This document shows, piece by piece, positions 4,761-10,048 of a stretch of DNA of 10,048 nt. Under the pieces are notes generated by a model. It ran no database searches and was not told the DNA's origin. It saw nothing but the letters and a program-made list of their open reading frames with translations. The position numbers and the translations under genes are program-made. Position 1 is the stretch's first letter. The number at the start of each line of letters is the position of its first letter. The DNA is from SIG710 sp045587665 (lineage in GTDB: Bacteria; Bacillota; Clostridia; Oscillospirales; CAG-272), in the NCBI GenBank assembly GCA_045587665.1, contig JAZNCT010000005.1:1-10048 (forward strand). Direction: 5' to 3'.

Positions 4761-7212
4761 CAAATATGATCTTACCGTCAATGACTTTGGACAAGAGCGA
4801 GTCGCCTGCCTTGATCCTTCCTTCAAGCATTTCACTTGAAAAGTTGTCCTCTATCATGCGTACTATCGCTCGGCGGAGAGGGCGTGCGCCGTAGAGTGGG
4901 TCAAAGCCCTCTTTTGCCACAAGCTCGGTAACAGAAGGATCAAATGTCAGATCTATACCGATATCCCGAGTGCGTTTTGCAACCTCGCTGAGCATAAGGG
5001 AGGCAATAGAGCAGATATTCTCATGAGAAAGCTTGTTGAATATTATGATATCGTCGATTCGGTTTAAAAATTCGGGTCTGAAGGTTGCCTTCAGCGCACT
5101 GTTTATCGCCTCATGCTGCTGTTTTTCTTCGCTTGCACTGCTGTCGCTTTCTGCAAAGCCAAGCTGGCGAGATGAGGTGCCAAGCCTTGAAGCACCTGCA
5201 TTTGAGGTCATTATGATGACGGTGTTTTTAAAATCCACCTTTCGTCCCTGCGAATCGGTCAGAATTCCGTCCTCAAGAACCTGTAGCATGATGTTGAATA
5301 CATCCGGGTGAGCTTTTTCAATTTCATCAAACAGTATGACCGAATAGGGCTTGCGGCGTATTTTTTCGGTGAGCTGTCCTCCCTCTTCAAAGCCCACATA
5401 GCCGGGGGGAGAGCCTATCAGCTTTGATACGCTGTGCTTTTCCATATATTCGGACATATCAAGGCGCACCATTGCGTTTGCGTCGCCAAACAAAACCTGG
5501 GCCAGTGCCTTTGTAAGCTCTGTTTTTCCAACGCCCGTTGGACCAATAAATATAAATGAGCCAACAGGTCTGTTTGGGTTTTTGAGTCCTATTCTTCCCC
5601 GTCTTATAGCCTTTGAGATAGCTTCAACGGCTTTGTCCTGGCCGATAACGCGGCTCTTCAGTATCTCTTCAAGCTTTAAAAGCTTTTCGCTTTCTTCTTC
5701 CAAAAGGCTTTTCACGGGGATACCCGTCCACTGTGTAACTATGTCGGCTATTTCGGCTTCTGTAAGAGAAAGGGAAGTGTCATCGCTTGATTTTTTCCAA
5801 TCCGATCTCTTTTTCTCAAATTCTTCCTTCAGCTTTTTTTCTTCATCTCTCAGCCTTGCCGCCTTTTCAAATTCCTGTGCGGCGATAGCCTCCTCTTTTT
5901 CGCTTGAAATTGTTTTTAGACTGTCTTCGATCTCTTTAAGATCGGGAGGTGAAGTGAAAGTGGAGATTCTCATTTTTGAAGCGGCTTCGTCTATAAGATC
6001 AATTGCCTTGTCGGGAAGGAAACGGTCCGGTATATAGCGTTTTGAAAGAGTGACAGCCGCTTCTATAGCACCGTCGCCTATCTTAAGCTTGTGATGAGCC
6101 TCGTATTTGTCTCGTAGTCCCTTTAGAATCTGCACCGATTCTTCGGCTGTCGGCTCGTTTACCATTACGGATTGGAAACGTCTTTCAAGTGCGGCATCCT
6201 TTTCGATGTGCTTTCTGTATTCAGATATTGTCGTTGCACCTATCAGCTGCATTTCTCCTCTTGCAAGGGCAGGCTTTATGATGTTTGCAGCATCAACAGC
6301 CCCTTCTGCCGCTCCTGCTCCAATGATAGTGTGCAGTTCGTCGATAAACAGGATTATTCCCGGATTTTTTGCCACCTCGTTCATTACGTTTTTTAGTCGT
6401 TCTTCAAATTCTCCGCGATATTTTGCACCTGCTATCATCGAGGGAATATCGAGGGCAATGATGACCTTATCCTTCAGATTTTCCGGGACATTTCCGCTAA
6501 CTATCCGCTGTGCAAGACCTTCCACCACTGCGGTTTTGCCAACGCCAGGCTCACCGATAAGGCAGGGATTGTTTTTTGTTCGGCGAGAGAGTATCTGAAT
6601 AACTCGTTCACTTTCTTTATCTCTGCCGATAATTGGGTCTATCTTACCCTCCTTTGCCTGTGCTGTCAGATCTCTTCCAAAGCCGGAGAGAACGGGAGCG
6701 CCCTTGATATCGGATCTTTTTGCGTCGCTCCTTTTTGCCGCATCCTTTGTGTTATCAGGGCGGCTTTCGCCTGAAGAGGTGATGTCGCTGAGAAATTCAA
6801 CTATGCTGCCCCTCAGTTCCTCTACAGAAACACCGATCTCTGAGAGTATCTTAACAGCAACACAGTCTTTTTCATCAAGCAGTGCAAGCAGTAAATGCTC
6901 TGTGCCGATATACCCCTGACCGTATCGCATTGAAGCATAGGCAGAGTTTTCGATGATCTTTTTTGTTCTCGGGGTCATGTCGGCAGAGCTTATATGACTT
7001 GCGGAGCCTGTTCCTGTCAGCTCAATTATCATGTCTGAAATCATCTTCTGATCGGCACCGAATTTTTTAAGCAGCTTTTCTGCCGCACTGTCCTCCTCTT
7101 TTGCAAGAGCAAGGAGCAGGTGCTCAGAACCAATATATGTGTGTCCCATTTCACGGGCTTCCGAAAGCGACCGATTAAGGGTGCTGTGCGCTTTTTGTGT
7201 AAAACGGTTCAA
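4750..7212 (-). CDS. clpC: ClpC, AAA+ unfoldase of the ClpCP protease
   Basis: An 820-residue Hsp100 ATPase that unfolds substrates, including arginine-phosphorylated proteins, and feeds them to ClpP in the cytoplasm. Domains: double Clp-N repeat (about 1-143), a charged linker containing K-R-S-D twice (160-168), AAA-1 with Walker A G-E-P-G-V-G-K-T (220-227) and Walker B I-L-F-I-D-E (287-292), a UVR-type middle region (E-F-E-K-A-A-R-L-R-D, 447-456), AAA-2 with Walker A G-P-T-G-V-G-K-T (557-564) and Walker B V-I-L-F-D-E (625-630), the ClpP-docking loop L-G-F (684-686), and sensor-2 G-A-R-P-L-R-R (775-781). The length is normal and all catalytic motifs are intact. The start is a TTG at 7212-7210: AGAAGG lies 7 bases upstream and the encoded N-R-F-T-Q-K-A matches the family start. 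It is the last gene of the CtsR-controlled operon, 21 bases after mcsB. Its stop lies inside the terminator stem. Confidence 0.97.
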   Translation of the reverse strand: MNRFTQKAHSTLNRSLSEAREMGHTYIGSEHLLLALAKEEDSAAEKLLKKFGADQKMISDMIIELTGTGSASHISSADMTPRTKKIIENSAYASMRYGQGYIGTEHLLLALLDEKDCVAVKILSEIGVSVEELRGSIVEFLSDITSSGESRPDNTKDAAKRSDAKRSDIKGAPVLSGFGRDLTAQAKEGKIDPIIGRDKESERVIQILSRRTKNNPCLIGEPGVGKTAVVEGLAQRIVSGNVPENLKDKVIIALDIPSMIAGAKYRGEFEERLKNVMNEVAKNPGIILFIDELHTIIGAGAAEGAVDAANIIKPALARGEMQLIGATTISEYRKHIEKDAALERRFQSVMVNEPTAEESVQILKGLRDKYEAHHKLKIGDGAIEAAVTLSKRYIPDRFLPDKAIDLIDEAASKMRISTFTSPPDLKEIEDSLKTISSEKEEAIAAQEFEKAARLRDEEKKLKEEFEKKRSDWKKSSDDTSLSLTEAEIADIVTQWTGIPVKSLLEEESEKLLKLEEILKSRVIGQDKAVEAISKAIRRGRIGLKNPNRPVGSFIFIGPTGVGKTELTKALAQVLFGDANAMVRLDMSEYMEKHSVSKLIGSPPGYVGFEEGGQLTEKIRRKPYSVILFDEIEKAHPDVFNIMLQVLEDGILTDSQGRKVDFKNTVIIMTSNAGASRLGTSSRQLGFAESDSSASEEKQQHEAINSALKATFRPEFLNRIDDIIIFNKLSHENICSIASLMLSEVAKRTRDIGIDLTFDPSVTELVAKEGFDPLYGARPLRRAIVRMIEDNFSSEMLEGRIKAGDSLLSKVIDGKIIFEKQ

Positions 7213-7233
7213 TTTGTTACCTTCTTTCTGATT

Positions 7234-8244
7234 TTATTTATTGAGCCTTTCTTTGATGAGCTTTGCTCTTGCTCGGTCACGCTCACCCTCTGTCGTTGGC
7301 TTTTTTTCGAGGTTAAGCGTGAGGGTTGCCGGCTGCGATTCGATAAAAAGATTTCCAAGCTCTGCATATCCGATATCCGTTATTATGCCAAGAGCAATTC
7401 CAAGACGGATGTTTGAAAAATGCTCGGTAAACTCGGCAGATGAGATCATGTGCGCATATTTAAGTATGCCCTCACTGCGCAGTATTCTATCACGCAGATG
7501 CTCAAGAGCATCGTCTTTTACCGAGGAGCGCAGACGTCGCTCCTGCTGATTTATCTGAGAAATAACATCAGAGAGCTTCCTCAGCGTTTCCTCTTCGCTG
7601 ATTCCAAGGGTTATCTGATTTGATATCTGATACAGTGAGCCCTTTGAGCCTGAGCCTTCACCGTATATTCCTCTTATCGTGAGTCCTATTTTGGAAAGAC
7701 TTGACGCCAGCTCCGAAATGCGGTTTGACATTGTTAGGGCAGGCAAAAACATCATCACCGATGCTCTGAGACCTGTACCAAGATTTGTGGGGCAGTGGGT
7801 GAGATATCCAAGCTCTTCGTCAAAGGATATATCAAGATTTTTATCAAGCATACTGTCATACTGATCAGCAATGCGATATGCCTCGTCAAGAGCAAGGCCG
7901 GGCTGTATGCTTTGCAGTCTGATATGATCCTCTTCGCACACCATAACTGCCGTGCCTGTGCTTTCATTGAGAATAAGGGCATGGGGAGAGCTTTTTGCAG
8001 CAAATTCCCGGCTGACTAAATGCTTTTCTACATATGAAGCGGCCTCGACCTTGTTTATGTCACCGAAGTTTACGGCCTTAAAACCTTCGCACTCAAGGGC
8101 CTTTTCAACTTTTGCAATTATCTCGGTGGCCCCTTCCTTCGAAAGCCTTTCGCCAAAGGGATAGCCCTCGATATTTCTTGCAAGTCTTATTCTTGAACTG
8201 AGAACGGTGTCAAATTCGTTTCCTATTTCGTTATACCAAGCCAT
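7234..8244 (-). CDS. mcsB: McsB, protein-arginine kinase
   Basis: A 336-residue member of the phosphagen kinase superfamily. With ATP it phosphorylates arginine side chains, marking proteins for ClpCP and switching off CtsR. Visible motifs: S-S-R-I-R-L-A-R-N (16-24), the substrate/nucleotide region E-E-D-H-I-R-L-Q (104-111), the catalytic-cysteine segment H-C-P-T-N-L-G-T-G-L-R-A-S (150-162), and the ATP loop R-G-I-Y-G-E-G-S (191-198). Near the C-terminus R-D-R-A-R-A (322-327) fits the R-D-x-x-R-A motif known to form the phosphoarginine-binding allosteric site. It is slightly shorter than Bacillus McsB (about 360) but complete. The ATG follows a purine-rich GAGGTGAGG site and lies 9 bases after the mcsA stop, so mcsA and mcsB are tightly coupled, as expected for activator and kinase. 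Confidence 0.97.
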   Translation of the reverse strand: MAWYNEIGNEFDTVLSSRIRLARNIEGYPFGERLSKEGATEIIAKVEKALECEGFKAVNFGDINKVEAASYVEKHLVSREFAAKSSPHALILNESTGTAVMVCEEDHIRLQSIQPGLALDEAYRIADQYDSMLDKNLDISFDEELGYLTHCPTNLGTGLRASVMMFLPALTMSNRISELASSLSKIGLTIRGIYGEGSGSKGSLYQISNQITLGISEEETLRKLSDVISQINQQERRLRSSVKDDALEHLRDRILRSEGILKYAHMISSAEFTEHFSNIRLGIALGIITDIGYAELGNLFIESQPATLTLNLEKKPTTEGERDRARAKLIKERLNK

Positions 8245-8253
8245 ATCCTCACC

Positions 8254-8784
8254 TCATTCCTTGCTCTCGATCTCTCGGATACTGTCTCTCAGCTTTGCGG
8301 CTTTTTCAAATTCTTCATTTTGAATGGCATTCCTCAGTTCATCCTTTAGAGCCTTCAAGCGGTTTTCTCTTGACATTTTTTCCTTTGCTTTCAGCGGTGC
8401 TTTGCCTGTGTGCTTGGCACTGCCGTGTATAGAGCGCAAAGTTCCCCGCAACTCATCTGCAAAGGTACTATAGCATTTGCTGCAGCCTGCCTTTCCGTGC
8501 TTTCGGAAATCGTCAAAGGAAGCACCGCAGAGAGGGCAGAGCTTTTTGCTTTCTTTGATATAAAGAGGAGCACCAAGACCGAAAAGGTTTCCGAAAAAGC
8601 CCTCGGCAACCGAAGCAAATGGAAGCGTGGCAGAATCAAAAACGCTGTCAGCGGCGGCAAGCTCACCGCTCTTTTTCATTTCTTTTGCGCAATCATCGCA
8701 AAGGGCAAAGCTGCGTTTTTGACCGTTAATATTTTCGTTGTAAAAGAAGGAAGCATCCTTTTTTTTGCACTTTTCACATAACAT
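8254..8784 (-). CDS. mcsA: McsA, zinc-binding activator of McsB
   Basis: A 176-residue protein with four Cys-x-x-Cys pairs: C-E-K-C (3-6), C-D-D-C (29-32), C-P-L-C (83-86) and C-S-K-C (101-104). These are expected to hold two zinc ions. A C-terminal UVR motif (N-E-E-F-E-K-A-A-K-L-R-D-S-I-R-E-I-E, 156-173) closely resembles the one in ClpC. In Bacillus and Staphylococcus McsA activates McsB, links stress and redox state to CtsR release, and contacts ClpC. Here both zinc sites and the UVR region are complete and the length is close to the usual 175-185. AAAGGA lies about 10 bases before the ATG. It sits 27 bases after ctsR and 9 before mcsB in the operon. Confidence 0.95.
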   Translation of the reverse strand: MLCEKCKKKDASFFYNENINGQKRSFALCDDCAKEMKKSGELAAADSVFDSATLPFASVAEGFFGNLFGLGAPLYIKESKKLCPLCGASFDDFRKHGKAGCSKCYSTFADELRGTLRSIHGSAKHTGKAPLKAKEKMSRENRLKALKDELRNAIQNEEFEKAAKLRDSIREIESKE

Positions 8785-8811
8785 ATTATTATCATCCTTT
8801 CATAGTATATT

Positions 8812-9261
8812 TTAACCCATAAGTGCCAGAATAATATGCCGGAATATGTCGGCTCTGATTTTTCCTCTGGCGGATGCCGGAACTTCTGATAATGCGGCAT
8901 TTGAAAGAGAAGCATATATCATAGAATATTCTCTTTCGTTTATTATCGAATTGCCAAGAAGATTTTTCAGATATGCGGCGGCCTCGGCCTCTTCAAGCTC
9001 TTTGCCGATAGCATAGAAAAAGTGCATCAGATATTCATTTTTGTGCATCTGCTTACGCACAATTCTTATGCACCCGCCGCCTCCTCTGCGGCTTTCTATC
9101 ATATAGCCTCTCTCGGGAGTAAACCGTGAGGTTATAACATAGCTGATCTGGCTTGGAACACATCCCAGCCGTGTTGCCATTTCGTTTCTTCTCAGTTCAA
9201 GAGAACCTCCGCTTTCATCAAGCATTTCTTCTATAAGTTTAGCAATGTGATCTGCAAGCAT
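8812..9261 (-). CDS. ctsR: CtsR, repressor of class III heat-shock genes
   Basis: A 149-residue dimeric repressor (family length about 150). The N-terminal winged helix-turn-helix spans about residues 20-68: N-E-M-A-T-R-L-G-C-V-P-S-Q-I-S-Y-V-I-T-S (26-45), then the wing G-Y-M-I-E-S-R-R-G-G-G-G-C-I-R-I (52-67) with the glycine-rich loop that in Bacillus acts as an intrinsic thermosensor and with the arginine next to it (R59) that McsB can target. The C-terminal helical half mediates dimerisation. At residue 64, where many homologues have Tyr after the glycines, this one has Cys. It binds direct heptad repeats, and perfect copies occur directly upstream, so the operon represses itself. An AAAGGA site lies about 12 to 15 bases before the ATG; no better in-frame start was seen. 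Confidence 0.95.
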   Translation of the reverse strand: MLADHIAKLIEEMLDESGGSLELRRNEMATRLGCVPSQISYVITSRFTPERGYMIESRRGGGGCIRIVRKQMHKNEYLMHFFYAIGKELEEAEAAAYLKNLLGNSIINEREYSMIYASLSNAALSEVPASARGKIRADIFRHIILALMG

Positions 9262-9279
9262 ACTGTTTTACCGTCCTTT

Positions 9280-9296
9280 TTTGACTATCTTTGACC
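9280..9296 (-). promoter_or_regulatory. CtsR operator 1, downstream of the transcription start
   Basis: On the - strand this reads GGTCAAA-GAT-AGTCAAA, a perfect match to the CtsR consensus RGTCAAA-NAN-RGTCAAA. It lies just past the predicted start of transcription (about 9300) and before the ctsR ribosome site, so bound CtsR would block clearance or elongation. Confidence 0.93.
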
Positions 9297-9306
9297 TTCT
9301 GGCGAT

Positions 9307-9335
9307 AGTATACAATGAAAGTCAAAGAAAGTCAA
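9307..9335 (-). promoter_or_regulatory. sigma-A promoter of the ctsR-mcsA-mcsB-clpC operon
   Basis: On the - strand -35 TTGACT (9335-9330), a 17-base spacer and -10 TATACT (9312-9307). The -35 hexamer is itself part of a CtsR heptad, which explains repression by direct occlusion. Confidence 0.85.
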
Positions 9336-9342
9336 AGTCAAA
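9320..9342 (+). promoter_or_regulatory. CtsR operator 2 with a third overlapping heptad
   Basis: On the + strand AGTCAAA-GAA-AGTCAAA (9320-9336) is a perfect CtsR box. A third AGTCAAA (9336-9342) follows, sharing one base with the second. The box covers the -35 of the operon promoter and lies 23 bases from operator 1 in the opposite orientation. Confidence 0.93.
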
Positions 9343-9391
9343 TAAGGACAAAAAAACTCATTTGAAAGCTGTTGTGTCCGATTATTTTAAT

Positions 9392-9721
9392 TTATCTATA
9401 TGTTTTCTCGTTATTTTGAATTTTTTTGACTTTGTTTGATTTTCGTTCGAGAGGCATATTCCAAATGGTAAGATAACCGCTTGTCAAGGGAATATCGCTG
9501 CATATAAGACTGTTAAACCCTTCGCAGCGGGCTTCTGCCGTGCAATATTTGCTTACACCCTTTTCGTTTGATGAAAAAACACTTATTATTTGAGAAAAAC
9601 CGTTATTGCTTTCAGGTATCTCATAAGGACATCCGTCTACCAGCAGTGTTGCACCGGTTAGGGGCAGACCGCATCCGTTGGCGGTAACTCTTATCATAAT
9701 TTTTGCAGGATACTCTTTCAT
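9392..9721 (-). CDS. hypothetical protein, possible stand-alone beta-sandwich (carboxypeptidase-regulatory-like) domain
   Basis: A 109-residue protein not recognised as a named family. Its pattern (A-K-I-M-I-R-V-T-A-N-G-C-G-L-P-L-T-G-A-T-L-L-V-D-G near residues 6-30, then Y-C-T-A-E-A-R-C-E-G-F at 59-69 and D-I-P-L-T-S-G-Y-L-T-I at 76-86, ending in M-P-L-E) fits short Ig-like CnaB/carboxypeptidase-regulatory domains, often repeated in envelope or spore-associated proteins of Clostridia. There is no signal peptide, membrane segment or fused enzyme here, and it carries five cysteines. AAGGAG about 10 bases before the ATG supports the start. It reads towards ctsR, but the ctsR promoter lies between, so it is probably a separate unit. 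The last codons contain a degenerate CtsR-like box. Coding is likely from the ribosome site and protein-like composition; the function is unknown. Confidence 0.6.
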   Translation of the reverse strand: MKEYPAKIMIRVTANGCGLPLTGATLLVDGCPYEIPESNNGFSQIISVFSSNEKGVSKYCTAEARCEGFNSLICSDIPLTSGYLTIWNMPLERKSNKVKKIQNNEKTYR

Positions 9722-9861
9722 AAAAGTTTTTCTCCTTAGATGTTGATATGTTATTTACAATGTATGTTTTTTTGCCGGATGCGGTTAATTTGATTTTATG
9801 TAGTTTTGTCAATGATGTGAGACTAAAAAAGTAAAAATAAAAGTAACGAGTTTAGTTAAAT
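9722..9861. other. AT-rich spacer without a recognised gene
   Basis: An AT-rich stretch with simple A/T runs. On the - strand TTGACA (9812-9807) could be a -35 for the hypothetical gene, but no acceptable -10 lies 16-18 bases on. No gene or RNA is seen. It may contain the outer end of the element at the right edge. Confidence 0.35.
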
Positions 9862-9912
9862 GCTTTTGCAGTCGGAAGGAGGGGCGAAGCCCCGAGAGGA
9901 GACTGCGAAAGC
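9862..9912. repeat. large imperfect hairpin next to the transposase fragment
   Basis: GCTTTTGCAGTC (9862-9873) pairs with GACTGCGAAAGC (9901-9912) over 12 positions (one G-T). Inside, two 7-base purine strands (GGAAGGA and GAGAGGA) face each other, and then GGGGC-GAA-GCCCC (9881-9893) forms the tip. There is no T tract on either side. The element is GC-rich in an AT-rich spacer and looks like a dispersed intergenic palindrome or a structured end of the mobile element. Confidence 0.6.
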
Positions 9913-9921
9913 GGCGCGCGG

Positions 9922-10048
9922 TCAAGCGCAGGTGTTTTCCAGTTCCTTTTGCTTTTGATTCGGAGATTTCCACCCAAGAACCGCCATAGGAATACCGTTA
10001 GAACGATACAAATAACGCTTCATCTGCTCTTGAAGATCGGTAAAGGAG
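9922..10048 (-). CDS. C-terminal fragment of a probable DDE-type transposase, truncated by window edge
   Basis: The - strand is open from the right edge to a TGA at 9924-9922, giving 41 residues. The segment M-K-R-Y-L-Y-R-S-N-G-I-P-M-A-V-L-G-W-K-S-P-N-Q (visible residues 8-30) resembles the extreme C-terminus of integrase-core transposases, where a helix leads to L-G-x-x-S/T-P. The catalytic residues lie outside the window. I cannot assign the IS family with confidence (IS3- or IS481-like are options), and no terminal inverted repeat could be fixed. Whether the full gene is intact is not visible. Confidence 0.5.
   Translation of the reverse strand, partial: SFTDLQEQMKRYLYRSNGIPMAVLGWKSPNQKQKELENTCA

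Noticed and set aside
5582..6598. Serine/phenylalanine-rich + strand open frames opposite clpC
   Set aside because: These are typical antisense shadows of a Glu/Lys-rich gene. clpC is certain and no ribosome sites or domains support the opposite strand.
8391..8781. Open frames on both strands overlapping mcsA
   Set aside because: mcsA has its zinc motifs, UVR domain and operon spacing; the overlapping frames have none of these.
9346..9380. GGACACAA...TTTTGTCC as a terminator after the hypothetical gene
   Set aside because: The arms are only eight bases with a mismatch and a loop of about 17 bases, and there is no clean T tail.
9621..9812. 63-residue - strand frame overlapping the start of the hypothetical gene
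   Set aside because: It has no good ribosome site and largely overlaps the better supported 109-residue frame.
9784..9812. TTGACA on the - strand as a promoter for the hypothetical gene
   Set aside because: The -35 is perfect but no reasonable -10 exists at 16-18 bases, so I did not call a promoter.

Overview
The window looks like chromosomal DNA of a gut-type Clostridia (probably Oscillospiraceae/Ruminococcaceae or a close relative). The evidence is the Firmicutes-specific ctsR-mcsA-mcsB-clpC stress operon with textbook CtsR boxes, strong Shine-Dalgarno sites, sigma-A type promoters, intrinsic terminators, and a family of solute-binding lipoproteins typical of that group. The species cannot be named from this sequence.

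Positions 1-2637 (+): a tight unit of four genes. It starts with a DUF5685-type protein whose 5' end lies just outside the window. Next come a J-domain/TPR-like protein with ten cysteines in its last 28 residues, a polytopic membrane protein probably starting at a TTG, and a VanZ-family membrane protein. An intrinsic terminator at 2646-2676 closes the unit. The DUF5685 protein carries two aspartate-rich motifs (DDIADE and DDIEDD followed by a basic stretch and YNP). They resemble the paired metal/diphosphate sites of isoprenoid synthases of the squalene/phytoene synthase type. This is the best lead for an undescribed function here.

Positions 2677-4667 (+): a strong promoter (TTGACA-17-TAAAAT) bracketed by inverted repeats drives a solute-binding lipoprotein with a long acidic linker and no transporter permease nearby. 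It is followed by a 67-residue Cro/C1-type helix-turn-helix protein. An 18-bp perfect palindrome sits on the lipoprotein stop codon just upstream of that regulator, and a small hairpin covers the regulator's ribosome binding site.

Positions 4704-9343 (-): a long bidirectional terminator hairpin, then (read right to left) ctsR, mcsA, mcsB and clpC. CtsR represses the operon, McsA/McsB form the protein-arginine kinase that inactivates CtsR and tags proteins, and ClpC (with ClpP, not in the window) unfolds tagged proteins. The promoter lies between two perfect CtsR boxes, one with a third overlapping half-site.

Positions 9392-10048 (-): a small stand-alone beta-sandwich-like hypothetical protein, an AT-rich spacer, a large imperfect hairpin, and the C-terminal end of a probable transposase running off the right edge. 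This end looks like the edge of a mobile element. I saw no tRNA, rRNA, CRISPR array or riboswitch, and no gene-free stretch longer than about 200 bases.
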